Source of the DNA: Mycobacterium kyorinense
GTDB taxonomy: Bacteria > Actinomycetota > Actinomycetes > Mycobacteriales > Mycobacteriaceae
Assembly (NCBI RefSeq): GCF_002101735.1
Contig: NZ_LQPE01000008.1
Span: 1 to 63,062 of the forward strand
Length of the DNA stretch: 63,062 nucleotides
Direction of reading: 5' to 3'
The position numbers were made by a program, and so were the translations under genes. Position 1 is the first letter of the stretch. Every line of letters begins with the position of its first letter. Below are positions 53,149 through 62,619 of the stretch, one piece after another. A model generated the notes under the pieces. It worked only from the letters and a program-made list of their open reading frames with translations, made no database searches and was not told the origin of the DNA.

Positions 53149-56051
53149 CTGGCGATAAAGACGCTCGCCCGTGGTTCATGCGCATGGTTCGCAGATTCGC
53201 GGTGCTGATACTCCTGGCCTGGCTTCTGCTGACCATCGCTGTCAATGTTCTGGTGCCACCGATTGAATCGGTGGCGCGGAATCACGCGGTCACGATGTCG
53301 CCGCAGGATGCGCCGGCCATGATCGCCGCCAAACGCATCGGTAAGAAGTTTCGAGAGTCCGATTCCGACAGCATCGCGATGGTCGTGCTGGAAAGCGACA
53401 AAGAACTTGGCGAGGCGGCGCACCGCTATTACGACGGCTTGGTGACAAAGCTGCAGGCCGACCCCAAGCATGTCCAGCATGTCCAAAACGTGTGGGGCGA
53501 TCCGCTCACCGCCGCCGGTGTGCAGAGCCGCGATGGCAAAGCCGCCTATGTCCAACTCAATCTGGCTGGCAACCAGGGCAGCACCTTGGGAAACGAATCG
53601 GTCAAAGCAGTCGAGGAGATCGTTGATGATTCGGCCCCGCCTCACGGACTCAAGGCCTACGTCACCGGCCCGGCAGCACTGACAACAGACATGAACGATG
53701 CCGCCGACAAAAGCATGCTCAAGATGATGGGGGTGACGGGCCTAGTCATCACGATCATGCTTTTCATCACCTATCGCTCGATTAGCACCGTGCTTCTCGT
53801 TCTGGCCATGGTGGGTTTCGAGATGGGTACGGCCCGAGGGCTTGTCGCGGTTCTCGGCAACCACGACCTATTAGGGTTTTCGACGTTCGTCGTCGCCATG
53901 TTGTCGTCGCTGGCCATTGCGGCGGGAACCGACTACGCGATATTCCTCATCGGACGCTACCAAGAGGCACGTCAGGCCGGCCAAGACCGAGAAGCGGCCT
54001 GGTACACGATGTTTCGCGGCACCTTTCACATCATCTTGGGCTCGGGGCTAACGATCGCCGGTGCGTCGTTTTGTTTGCATTTCGCGCGACTGGCCTATTT
54101 CAAGGCGTTGGGCATTCCGTCGGCGCTGGGGCTGCTGGTCGTGGTCGCGGGGGCGCTGACGGTGGCGCCGGCCATTGTCGCCGTGGCCGGCCGATTCGGC
54201 CTGCTCGATCCGAAACGGGCCGTCAAAGTTCACGGCTGGCGGCGCATCGGCACCGCCGCCGTGCGCTGGCCTGCTCCGGTGCTTGCGGCTTCGTTGGCCA
54301 TCGCGGTGGTCGGTATTCTCGTCATGCCGAGTATGAAAATCAGCTATGACGATCGCTTCTACATACCTCACAATATGCCGTCGAGCATCGGCTACGCGGC
54401 CGCGGAACGCCATTTCAGCCCTGCCACAATGAATCCCGACATCCTCATGGTTGAAGGTGATCACGACATGCGGAATCCCGGCGACATGATCATCTTGGAC
54501 AAGATCGCGAAGGACGTCTTCCGTACCCCTGGTATCGCGATGGTGCAAAGCATTACTCGGCCGTTGGGCGGTCCGATCGAACACACGTCGATACCTTTCC
54601 AAGTCAGTGCACAATCGATTCCGATCCGAGAAAACCTGCAATTCATGAAAGACCGGGCCGCCGACATGCTCACCATGAGCGACGACCTTGCCGCCATGAT
54701 CGGATCGATGGAGCGAATGTATGACCTGATGGGCCGGATGGCCGCCAGCACCCATCACATGCTCGGCGACATGAACGAGCTGAAGGCCACCGTCGACGCG
54801 CTAAGAGACCATCTGGCCGATTTCGACGACTTCGCACGGCCCGTCCATAGTTACGTTTACTGGGAACCGCATTGTTTCACCATCCCCGTCTGCTGGGCGG
54901 TGCGATCGATGTTCGACGCCCTCGACCAGTCCGACAAGTTCAGCGACAACATGAACGCGCTGCTTGCAGACGTCACCAACATTGATGCGGTGCTGCCGCA
55001 AATGCTGGCCCAGTTTCCCACCATCATCGCGGTGTCGAAGTCGATGCGCGCAACCCTGCTGACCATGCATAGCAGCTTCTCCGGGCTGATCACCCAGATG
55101 TCGCGCATGACCGACACCGCCAGCGCGATGGGCCGGGCCTTCGACGCGTCCAAGGACGGCGACTACTTTTACTTGCCGCCAGAAGCGTTCGACAATCCCG
55201 ACTTCCAGCGCGGCCTGAAACTGTTTTTGTCACCCGACGGCAAGGCCGCGCGCTTCATCATCACCCACGACACGGACCCCGCCACCCCGCAAGGTATCTC
55301 CGCGGTCAAACCCGAACTCAAAGCCGCCCATCAAGCGGTGAAAGGAACCGCGCTGACCGACGCCAAGTTCTCCCTCGCCGGCACCGCCGCTGTGTACAAC
55401 GATATCCAAACCGGCTCACAATATGACCTGCTGATCGTGGGACTGGCCGCGCTGACCCTGATCTTCGTGGTCATGGTGATCATCACCCGAGCGTTGGTCG
55501 CCTCGCTGGCGATTGTCGGCACGGTGCTGGTGTCGCTGGGCGCTGCCTTCGGGTTGTCCGTGCTGGTCTGGCAACACCTTTTCGGCTTGGACTTGAACTG
55601 GATCGCGCCGGTGTTCGGGTTGATTATCCTGTTGGCCGTCGGATCCGACTACAACCTGCTGCTGGTCTCGCGGTTCCAGGAGGAAATAGGGGCGGGATTA
55701 AAGACCGGCATTATCCGCTCCATGGGCAGCACCGGTGGAGTTGTCACCGCCGCGGGCCTGGTATTCGCCTTCACCATGATGTCGATGGTCGCCAGTGACG
55801 TGCGCTCCATCGGCCAGGCCGGCAGCACGATCGGTTTGGGCCTGCTGTTCGACACCCTCATCGTGCGCTCGCTGATGACGCCGTCGATCGCGGCGCTGCT
55901 CGGCCGCTGGTTCTGGTGGCCGCAACGAGTACGGGCCCGTCCGGCCAGTCAGATGCTTCGGCCCTTCGGCGCGCGTCGGCTGGTGCGTTCTCTTCTGCTG
56001 GGCGAACAAGCGGATGCGACAACCGACCGGATCCGCAAACCGTCTGGCTAA
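53145..56051 (+). CDS. MmpL-family RND transporter
   Basis: A 968-residue transporter with 12 predicted helices in the RND layout: helix 1 then a large periplasmic loop (about 50-190), helices 2-6 and a second loop (about 400-750). Asp-Tyr pairs in GTDYAIFL (helix 4) and GSDYNLLL (helix 10) are the proton-relay residues. The protein resembles the MmpL4/MmpL5 group paired with MmpS (siderophore or lipid export). Substrate unknown; association with thiol-redox genes is unusual. Confidence 0.93.
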   Translation: MTGDKDARPWFMRMVRRFAVLILLAWLLLTIAVNVLVPPIESVARNHAVTMSPQDAPAMIAAKRIGKKFRESDSDSIAMVVLESDKELGEAAHRYYDGLVTKLQADPKHVQHVQNVWGDPLTAAGVQSRDGKAAYVQLNLAGNQGSTLGNESVKAVEEIVDDSAPPHGLKAYVTGPAALTTDMNDAADKSMLKMMGVTGLVITIMLFITYRSISTVLLVLAMVGFEMGTARGLVAVLGNHDLLGFSTFVVAMLSSLAIAAGTDYAIFLIGRYQEARQAGQDREAAWYTMFRGTFHIILGSGLTIAGASFCLHFARLAYFKALGIPSALGLLVVVAGALTVAPAIVAVAGRFGLLDPKRAVKVHGWRRIGTAAVRWPAPVLAASLAIAVVGILVMPSMKISYDDRFYIPHNMPSSIGYAAAERHFSPATMNPDILMVEGDHDMRNPGDMIILDKIAKDVFRTPGIAMVQSITRPLGGPIEHTSIPFQVSAQSIPIRENLQFMKDRAADMLTMSDDLAAMIGSMERMYDLMGRMAASTHHMLGDMNELKATVDALRDHLADFDDFARPVHSYVYWEPHCFTIPVCWAVRSMFDALDQSDKFSDNMNALLADVTNIDAVLPQMLAQFPTIIAVSKSMRATLLTMHSSFSGLITQMSRMTDTASAMGRAFDASKDGDYFYLPPEAFDNPDFQRGLKLFLSPDGKAARFIITHDTDPATPQGISAVKPELKAAHQAVKGTALTDAKFSLAGTAAVYNDIQTGSQYDLLIVGLAALTLIFVVMVIITRALVASLAIVGTVLVSLGAAFGLSVLVWQHLFGLDLNWIAPVFGLIILLAVGSDYNLLLVSRFQEEIGAGLKTGIIRSMGSTGGVVTAAGLVFAFTMMSMVASDVRSIGQAGSTIGLGLLFDTLIVRSLMTPSIAALLGRWFWWPQRVRARPASQMLRPFGARRLVRSLLLGEQADATTDRIRKPSG

Positions 56052-56083
56052 ACCTCAAGGCCGATCACTGTCGGCGTGCGGAT

Positions 56084-56125
56084 GAGATCCGTTGTTCTCG
56101 GGGTCAGTGCGCTGCGACGGATCTC
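56084..56125. repeat. 8-bp inverted repeat after mmpL
   Basis: GAGATCCG (56084-56091) and CGGATCTC (56118-56125) enclose 26 bases, 33 bases after the mmpL stop. It may form a hairpin; no T-tract follows. Confidence 0.35.
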
Positions 56126-56262
56126 TTCCGTGACGTAAGGGAGCCCACGACCCTCGTTGGCTGTGGTGCGTCGCGCCGGTTCGGCGTTGTGGGCGGGGCG
56201 GATGGCCGTCTCGATAGGATGTCTCATTGTGGTACAGGCGAGTAGCCGGGAGGGTGGGGCTA

Positions 56263-56640
56263 TTGCGCATCCGACGCTTCGGTGAGCTTGAGGCGATCGT
56301 CATGGACCGCGTGTGGAATCGCGGGGCGGCCGCCACAGTACGTGACATCTTTGACGATTTGACTCACGATCGCGAGATCGCCTACACCACGGTGATGTCC
56401 ACCATGGACAACCTGCACCGCAAGGGTTGGCTGCAGCGGGAACGCGTCGGCAAGGCTTTCCGCTACTGGCCGGCCATGTCGCGCGAGGAACACTCGGCGG
56501 TACTGATGCGCGACGCCTTCGACGCCGGCGGCGATTCCGAAGTGGTGCTGACATTCTTCATCAACCAGATGGACGAGAAGGACGCGATGCGGGTTCGAGC
56601 TGCGCTGCGCCGCATCATCGACGCTCCGGACAAACCATGA
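56263..56640 (+). CDS. BlaI/MecI-family transcriptional repressor
   Basis: A 125-residue winged-helix repressor: RFGELEAIVMDRVWNRGAAATVRDI, then TTVMSTMDNLHRKGWLQRERVGKAFRYWP, and a C-terminal dimer domain. The family binds TACA/TGTA-like or CTACG-type dyads and is released when a membrane protease cuts it. The TTG at 56263 has GGGAGG nine bases before it and gives RIRRFGELE, typical of BlaI; upstream TTG/GTG codons (56227, 56254) are less well placed. Its TGA overlaps the M56 gene (ATGA). Confidence 0.87.
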   Translation: MRIRRFGELEAIVMDRVWNRGAAATVRDIFDDLTHDREIAYTTVMSTMDNLHRKGWLQRERVGKAFRYWPAMSREEHSAVLMRDAFDAGGDSEVVLTFFINQMDEKDAMRVRAALRRIIDAPDKP

Positions 56641-57563
56641 ACGCCGCGGCCTTGTTACTGCTCTACGGGTCCGCATGGGCGTGGTCGGGGCAGCGGCTGC
56701 TGCGCCGGGTCACGGGAAGCGGTGTACATCCGCGCCTCGCGGTGACGGCTTGGCTGACGGCGGTGATCGGAGCGCTCGCCGCCTGGGTGTGCGCGCTCGC
56801 CGTTCTGCTCGACGCGGTGCTGGTGAGCATGTGGCGCCACTGGGCGCTGAGCCTGTGCATGAAGGTGCTGGGCTTCGCCGGTCATGTCGGGCTGCCGCGA
56901 GAGATCGGATCGGCGCTCGCCTTGACGTTGCTGGCGGCCGGGGTGGCCGCCACAACCGTCGTCAGCCGAAGCGTCCGTTACGCCTACCGGCGCCAGCGAT
57001 CGCGCAGCCGCGAGCACGCTGCGAGCGTCCGGATGGTTGGTACGCCCGGTTACCAGCCCGGCGTGATGGTGGTGCAGGCCCGTCGCCCCGTTGCCTACTG
57101 CGTGGCAGGTCGGCCCGCCACGGTCGTGATCACCACCGCCGCTTTGGAACGGCTCGACAAACCGCAACTAGCCGCGGTCCTGGCGCACGAATCCGCGCAC
57201 TTGACGGGCCGCCACCACCAACTGCTCATGGTGCTGCGGGCCATGGCCGCGGGTCTGCCGCTGCCGCTGTTTACGGCTGCCACGGACGCGGTGGCGGGCC
57301 TGCTGGAGATGTGCGCCGATGATGTCGCGGTGCGCCGGCACGGGGCGATGCCGTTGCTGCGCGGAATTCTGGCTCTGGCCGGACAGCCGACGATGGGCGC
57401 GGCTGCGCTCGGGGCCGCCGGTAGCGCAGTGCTGTGCCGTGCCACCCGGTTGACCGTTTCGGTGCCCCGCCGCATCCGGTGGCGCGACGGGTTGGTGCTC
57501 AGCGCCGTGACCGGTATGGCGCTGCTGACACCGCTGGCGGTCGGACTGGCCTGTCATTTTTGA
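56637..57563 (+). CDS. BlaR1/M56-family membrane metalloprotease
   Basis: A 308-residue membrane protein with three or four N-terminal helices and the M56 zinc motif H184-E-S-A-H188 in a cytosolic loop, followed by a further helix region and a C-terminal transmembrane segment. It lacks the extracellular beta-lactam sensor domain of BlaR1, like M. tuberculosis Rv1845c. It would cleave the neighbouring BlaI-type repressor. Convergent with ccdA, 17 bases away. Confidence 0.87.
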   Translation: MNAAALLLLYGSAWAWSGQRLLRRVTGSGVHPRLAVTAWLTAVIGALAAWVCALAVLLDAVLVSMWRHWALSLCMKVLGFAGHVGLPREIGSALALTLLAAGVAATTVVSRSVRYAYRRQRSRSREHAASVRMVGTPGYQPGVMVVQARRPVAYCVAGRPATVVITTAALERLDKPQLAAVLAHESAHLTGRHHQLLMVLRAMAAGLPLPLFTAATDAVAGLLEMCADDVAVRRHGAMPLLRGILALAGQPTMGAAALGAAGSAVLCRATRLTVSVPRRIRWRDGLVLSAVTGMALLTPLAVGLACHF

Positions 57564-57580
57564 CGTCGTCGAGCAACCGC

Positions 57581-58459
57581 TCACTCAGGTTCGTTGGCGG
57601 TGAGCTGATTTTGTCGGTGTCGACGAATTAGCGAACGCCAACTTAGCCCGGTCGCGATGAGCACCGCCGCCGTAGCCAGCAGGGGCCACACGCCCAAGGT
57701 GTCGACCTGGTGCACCAGCCAGGCTTGCACAGTGCCGGCTGCTTGGATGATCGGGTCGTCGGCGTCGGCGTCGCTGAAATGCAACCGGATTTCGTAATAC
57801 CCGTAGTACGTCACGTAAAGTCCGGTCAGCAGCACGATGACCCCCGCGATCCGGCCCACGTACGGCAGGACCCGGCGCAACAGCGCGCCGGCCGCCGAGC
57901 CGGCCAGCGCTACACCCAGCGCGGCGACCCCGACGGTGATGGTCATCCCGGTGGCGTAGGCGATGAAGGCCAGGATGCCGGAGAGCGCGGAACCTTGTTT
58001 GAACGTGGTGCCGATGACGGCGAGAAACGGTGCCACCGTGCATGATAGCGAAGCGATGCCATACCCCACGCCATAGCCATACATCGATCCGAGCCGCGCC
58101 GTCGGTGCTTTGCCCGCCAACTTGGGCATGATCGCATTGATGTCCTTGCCCGCCATCAGCCAAACGGCCATCCCCATCATCAGGACGCCGATGACTACGG
58201 TGGCAAATGGCAAATACCGTTGCGTCGACGCGATCACCGGCGAGATCACCAGGCCAAAGACCCCGAACACGGTCAGGAATCCGAGCGCCATCGTCGCCGT
58301 GGCCGCAGCCGCGCGAGCCAGTGCGGCCCCGCGCGCGCTGTCGTGATTGCCGGCGATCACCAAACCCAAATAACCTGGCAGGAAAGCAAACCCGCACGGA
58401 TTGAGCGCCGCGACCAGTCCGGCGCCCAACGCGAAACCCAGTGCTGCGCCATCGATCAT
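57581..58459 (-). CDS. ccdA: CcdA/DsbD-family thiol transporter
   Basis: A 292-residue membrane protein with about seven helices and the paired reactive cysteines C22 (ALNPCGFAFLPG) and C140 (SLSCTVAPF) of CcdA. It moves reducing equivalents from cytosolic thioredoxin to exported partners. The ATG overlaps the TGA of the TlpA-like gene (ATGA). The C-terminal 60 residues contain a seventh helix and a basic tail. An operon with the redoxin gene mirrors Rv2877c-Rv2878c of M. tuberculosis. Confidence 0.9.
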   Translation of the reverse strand: MIDGAALGFALGAGLVAALNPCGFAFLPGYLGLVIAGNHDSARGAALARAAAATATMALGFLTVFGVFGLVISPVIASTQRYLPFATVVIGVLMMGMAVWLMAGKDINAIMPKLAGKAPTARLGSMYGYGVGYGIASLSCTVAPFLAVIGTTFKQGSALSGILAFIAYATGMTITVGVAALGVALAGSAAGALLRRVLPYVGRIAGVIVLLTGLYVTYYGYYEIRLHFSDADADDPIIQAAGTVQAWLVHQVDTLGVWPLLATAAVLIATGLSWRSLIRRHRQNQLTANEPE

Positions 58460-58998
58460 CGGGCAGCCAGTGCGCGGACCCGCTCGGTTAGCTGCGACTC
58501 GGGCATCGAATCCTTGACGACGTCGACGCTGCCCTTCGAGTCGACAAACGCATATGCCGGTTGATGTGTGACACCGAATCTGGCCCAGATCGTCCCGTCG
58601 GTATCGTCCAGTTGCGTGATCCCGCCGAGCCGGTAGGTGTCAACAAACGACCGCATATCGGACAGCTGGGCACGTGCGGCCACGCCGACGAATGTCACCG
58701 CCGCGTTTGCCGCTGCGACTTGCGCGACCGTCGGCGCATCGCGTTGGCATCGCGGGCACCAGGGTGCCCAAAACCACAACACCGATGGTCTGCCCGACAG
58801 ACTCTCCCCGGAAAACGGTTGACCGTCAAGGGTTTTGGCCGAAAATTGCAGCTGAGTCGGCACTCGGGCGGTTTGGCCGTGCGCGGCCGGCGGGGTGGAC
58901 GCAGCATTGTCCGATCGTTCAGACTCTGCGTTGGACGGTCCGCACGCGGCCAGTAGGATCGCGGCGGCTGCGAGCGAGGCGGTCAGACGGCGGGGCAT
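58456..58998 (-). CDS. TlpA/DsbF-like lipoprotein thioredoxin
   Basis: A 180-residue exported thioredoxin-fold protein. LLAAC at about residue 19 is a lipobox; the active site is W80-C-P-R-C84, and a cis-Pro lies in THQPAYAF. It resembles mycobacterial DsbF/Mpt53. With CcdA it would keep extracytoplasmic thiols reduced or, like DsbF, oxidise them; the direction cannot be read here. The ATG at 58998 has AAAGGA at six-base spacing; an upstream ATG at 59037 is less likely. Confidence 0.88.
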   Translation of the reverse strand: MPRRLTASLAAAAILLAACGPSNAESERSDNAASTPPAAHGQTARVPTQLQFSAKTLDGQPFSGESLSGRPSVLWFWAPWCPRCQRDAPTVAQVAAANAAVTFVGVAARAQLSDMRSFVDTYRLGGITQLDDTDGTIWARFGVTHQPAYAFVDSKGSVDVVKDSMPESQLTERVRALAAR

Positions 58999-59050
58999 GG
59001 CGATTCCTTTCCTGATGTGTGGAGCGGCGAGCGGCAACCGTTACTCTACT

Positions 59051-59073
59051 ATCTACGTACGGAGATCGTAGAT
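59051..59073. promoter_or_regulatory. 7-bp inverted repeat ATCTACG...CGTAGAT before the redoxin-ccdA operon
   Basis: Perfect arms (59051-59057 and 59067-59073) enclose nine bases. On the minus strand TAGAGT-like -10 sequence overlaps it, 53 bases before the redoxin ATG. It is a candidate operator of the BlaI-type repressor encoded nearby; the pairing is inferred. Confidence 0.45.
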
Positions 59074-59198
59074 TGGGACGGACCCCCCGGTTCGCGCCCG
59101 CCGATGGTCGGGATGTCGCTGATGCCGCTGGGATCAAACGCCAGCGGATCCGACTCGCCTCAAACGCGGATTGACCGGCTCTTCGCCGGTAGTGGTCT

Positions 59199-59214
59199 AT
59201 ACCCCAGAGGGTAT
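59199..59214. promoter_or_regulatory. Dyad operator 3, ATACC-N6-GGTAT (SQR)
   Basis: TATACCCCAGAGGGTATA (59198-59215) is the most symmetric of the three dyads. TTGACC at 59171-59176 and the TCTATA at its edge fit a promoter that a bound repressor would block. It is 51 bases before the SQR ATG. Confidence 0.7.
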
Positions 59215-59265
59215 AGACTTGGGAACTGCATCATTTGGTCACTCGGTCTCATCGAGGAGCATCAC

Positions 59266-60721
59266 ATGGCACGAGTCGTCATTCTCGGCGCCGGCAATCG
59301 CCGGACACACCGCGGCCCTGCACCTGCGCCGCTGGCTACCCCGCGCACATGAAATCGTCGTGGTCTCGCCCAATCCTGATTGGAACTGGATCCCGTCGAA
59401 CATTTGGGTCGGCGTCGGCCGGATGGACGCGACGAAGGTGATGATCCCGCTCAAGCCGATCTATGCGCGCACACGCATCCGGTTTCACCAGGGGTTCGCG
59501 ACCGCGATCCGCCCGGAGGGCACCGCTGCGCAGTCGTCGCCGTCGGTGGACTTCACCTACACCGACGACGAGCGTCGCGGCCAGACCGCCAGCCTCACCT
59601 ACGACTACCTGATCAACGCCACCGGCCCGCAGCTGAACTTCGCGGCCACGCCTGGCCTCGGACCCGACGGGCACTCCTACTCGGTGTGCACTGCCGAACA
59701 CGCGGTCGAGGCGGCCCGGGCGCTCGATCAGGTGATCGCCAAATTGAAGGCGGGCGAGAAACAACGCCTGGTCATCGGCGTCGGACACGGCACCTGCACC
59801 TGCGAAGGTGCGGCGTTCGAGTACACCTTCAACGTCGAGCACGCCCTACGCAGTGCCGGCGTGCGCGAACTCGCCGAAATCTACTACCTCACCAACGAGT
59901 ACGAGCTCGGCGACTTCGGTGTCGACGGCATGCAATTCGAAGAGCGGGGTTTCCTGCAGTCCAGCCGGATGTGGACCGAGTCACTGTTCCGCGAACGCGG
60001 CGTCAAAGCCATCACGCAGGCCGCCGTGCATGAGGTGATGGACGGCAAGTTGCGCTACGAGCAGCTCGACGGCAAGGAACGCGATCTGGACTTCGACTTC
60101 GCGATGCTGCTGCCGCCGTTTCGGGGTGCCAACCTCACTGCCTACGACAAAGGCGGCAACGACATCACGTCGGTGCTGTTCGCGCCGTCGGGCTTCCTCA
60201 AGGTCGATGCCGACTATTCGGGCAAGCCCTACGACGAGTGGGCGGCCGAAGACTGGCCGCATACCTACGAGTCGCCCGCCTACCCGAACATCTTCGGGCC
60301 GGGCATCGCGTTCGCCCCGCCGCACCCGATCTCCCGGCCGCGCAAGAGCGCCAACGGGACGGTCATCACGCCCAGCCCGCCACGCACCGGCATGCCGTCG
60401 GGCATCATGGCCAAAACGGTCGCAGAGACCATCCGCGACCGCATCAAAAACCCGCAGGCCTCAGCTCACCGCGCCTCGATGGCGACGATGGGCGCGGCGT
60501 GCGTCGCCTCGGCCGGTACCGGCTTACGTAACGGCTCGGCCGCCTCGATGACGATGTTCCCGGTGGTGCCCGACCCGGTGAAGTACCCGCAAACGGGCCG
60601 CGACATCGGCGGCACGTTCGGCGAACTCGGCCTGGCCGGGCACTGGATCAAACTGATGCTGCACCACATGTTCATCTATAAGGCCAAGGCCAAGCCGTTC
60701 TGGTGGCTGATCCCCGAATGA
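59266..60721 (+). pseudogene. Sulfide:quinone oxidoreductase, interrupted by a one-base frameshift
   Basis: Translating from ATG 59266 gives MARVVILGAG and then runs out of frame; removing one A of the pair at 59296-59297 restores GAGIAG and a 484-residue flavoprotein. Three cysteines, C141, C177/C179 (GTCTCEG) and C412, are positioned as in SQR catalysis. The enzyme oxidises sulfide to polysulfide and reduces the quinone pool at the membrane. GAGGAG lies before the ATG and dyad operator 3 upstream. The shift is either a real mutation or a sequence error; everything downstream is intact. Confidence 0.8.
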
Positions 60722-60732
60722 AAGGCGTCCCC

Positions 60733-60909
60733 ATGGATGACGACACCGTCGATTCCGAGGCGAACCTCCGCACCGCCGAGAGCATCGCCTACGCCCCGCT
60801 ACCCACCCCCGCCAAGCTGCGGATCCGCCAAAACCTGCTGGCCCAGTTCTGGCGTTTTGCCCGCATCAACCTCAAGATGATGCGCATCGCCTTGAGCGGA
60901 CACAACTGA
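60733..60909 (+). CDS. Small SQR-associated protein
   Basis: A 58-residue protein with an acidic start (MDDDTVDSEANL) and a basic, hydrophobic C-terminal helix (QFWRFARINLKMMRIALSGHN), which could sit on the membrane. The ATG at 60733 has AAAGG seven bases before; an ATG at 60718 overlaps the SQR stop. I infer a partner of SQR (assembly or membrane anchor). Unknown otherwise. Confidence 0.7.
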   Translation: MDDDTVDSEANLRTAESIAYAPLPTPAKLRIRQNLLAQFWRFARINLKMMRIALSGHN

Positions 60910-61023
60910 TCCGTGACTGACAGCTGTCGCTGTGCCTGGACGTTTTTGCCTGCCGTATCGAAGATGGGTGCAGCGCCAAACTGTCGCGGCATTCAGCGCT
61001 ACCCGCGCCGGTTAGGGTGACGC

Positions 61024-61656
61024 GTGGACGCCGAAACCTGGGATGCTCGCTACGGCGAGGGTGAACTGCTGTGGGGCGTGGAACCGAACACGTTTGTGGC
61101 GGCCGAAATGGCGGACGCCATGCCGGGCCGGGCTCTGGACCTCGCGTGCGGCGAGGGACGCAACGCGATCTGGCTGGCCAGCTGCGGGTGGCGGGTGACC
61201 GGCATCGACTTTTCGGCAGTGGGACTGCAACGGGCTGCACAACTGGCGAGTCGCGCCGGTGTCGCGGACCGGGTCAGTTTTCAGGTTGTAGACGTGGTGA
61301 CCGATCCGCTGCCGCCCGGACCGTTCGATGCGGTCATCGTCGCCTATCTGCACCTCACTGAGGAAGCCCGTCGGCTGTGCTACGCAAGGCGGCCGCGGCG
61401 GTTGCCCCGGGCGGCACATTGCTGGTGGTTGGGCACGACACCACTAACCTCACCGAGGGAACCGGTGGGCCGCAAGACCCTGCCGTGTTGTTCTCTCCGG
61501 CGGACGTGCTCGCCGACCTTGCCGATCGACGAGGGCTTGCGGTGGACAAGGCCGAACGGGGTCCGCCGGTCCGTTGCCGGCGCCGACGCAGACGCAGACG
61601 CGATCGATGCGCTGGTCCGTCTGCTGCGCGAGCCACCACATGCGGGAACTCCTTGA
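61024..61656 (+). pseudogene. Class I SAM methyltransferase with two compensating frameshifts
   Basis: The first 116 codons encode a methyltransferase of the TehB/thiol-methyltransferase type (WDARYGEGELLWGVEPN, LDLACGEGRNAIWLAS, GIDFSAVGLQRA, DAVIVAYLHL). A missing G near 61371-61374 shifts the frame; the continuing sequence is in another frame (VLRKAAAAVAPGGTLLVVGHD). An extra G in the GGGG near 61557-61560 returns to the original frame, so an intact but scrambled 210-codon frame remains. Could methylate sulfide or another thiol (inference). A TAGGGT element five bases before the GTG suggests a leaderless transcript. Confidence 0.75.
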
Positions 61657-61803
61657 TATATGGCTAAGAAGCGCACGCACTACGAGTTAGCGTCCCGACT
61701 ACACAACGTGACTGGCTGTACGCGACCGACATCCGCCCTGCGAAGACGACCTGGTTCTAAATCGAGACTCGCACTCCGCTGTCACACCAACGCTGCGGAT
61801 CGG
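61657..61803. other. 147-base gap between converging genes
   Basis: No gene, terminator or repeat is apparent. Confidence 0.3.
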
Positions 61804-62544
61804 TCAAGGTAGGTTACGTAGCCTGCGGAGAACGTCCTCTGGGGGCTCGCGGGACCCGGGTGTGTCTTCGAGGGCAGCACGCAGTCCGATGAGCGCCTGC
61901 ACCAGCGACGGGCACCGGGCGCAGCCGCGTATGTGCTCTTCGACCTGGCGCCTGCGGCCGTCATCGAGCCGACCGTCGACGTAGTCCAATGCGTCGGCGC
62001 GCGCAGCGCGGCACTGCGGCGATGGGCGCCGCGCACTTACCTCGGCTCCGCTCAACTGGCGAATGAGTCGGATGCGCCCACGCTGTAGGCGCTTGTGAAC
62101 GGCTGCGGTCGTGAGTCCGCACACTTCCCCGATGCGGCTTGCGGTCCATTCTTCGCCATCGTGAAGCGCCAGAACCATGCGCTCAAGGTCAGGCAGCTGT
62201 GACAATGCCGCGCGCAGCTTCGCTATGTCAGCCGCGCGGGCCAGCACGGTGTCGACGTCGTCGACCTCGAAGTCCATCAGTGATGCTAGGGTGTCGACGT
62301 CCAGCGGCGTCACCGCGACCCGCGACGGCCGGCACAGGTCGATCGCCCGGTTGATTAGGATGCGATGCAGCCATGTCGTGACGGTGGCGTCGGCCCGGAA
62401 CTGGACTCTTGAACGCCACGCCCGCTCGAGGGTGTCCTGGACAAGATCGTCAGGATCGGTTTCCGAGCAGGCGACGCGGTATGCCAGCCGTCTCAGGCGA
62501 GGGATCGCCGCGGCGACGGCGTCGCGGAACGCGAGGTCCTCCAC
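61804..62544 (-). CDS. ECF sigma factor fused to a zinc-binding anti-sigma domain
   Basis: A 246-residue protein. Sigma region 2 (about 15-75: DLVQDTLERAWRSRVQF, TWLHRILINRAIDLCR) and sigma region 4 (about 110-165: SRIGEVCGLTTAAVHKRLQRGRIRL) are followed by a ZAS-like domain with H204-x3-C208-x2-C211 and an upstream C178. ZAS domains normally belong to separate anti-sigma proteins, bind zinc through His and Cys, and release sigma on thiol oxidation. Here the two are one chain. GTG start at 62544. Sensing of thiol state would suit its neighbours; regulon unknown. Confidence 0.85.
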   Translation of the reverse strand: MEDLAFRDAVAAAIPRLRRLAYRVACSETDPDDLVQDTLERAWRSRVQFRADATVTTWLHRILINRAIDLCRPSRVAVTPLDVDTLASLMDFEVDDVDTVLARAADIAKLRAALSQLPDLERMVLALHDGEEWTASRIGEVCGLTTAAVHKRLQRGRIRLIRQLSGAEVSARRPSPQCRAARADALDYVDGRLDDGRRRQVEEHIRGCARCPSLVQALIGLRAALEDTPGSREPPEDVLRRLRNLP

Positions 62545-62619
62545 GATAGGTTATTGTTCCACTGCTGGTCGGTCGGCCGTGATCGCTTTTCGCGGTATAC
62601 GGCCGACGACGGCCGATGC

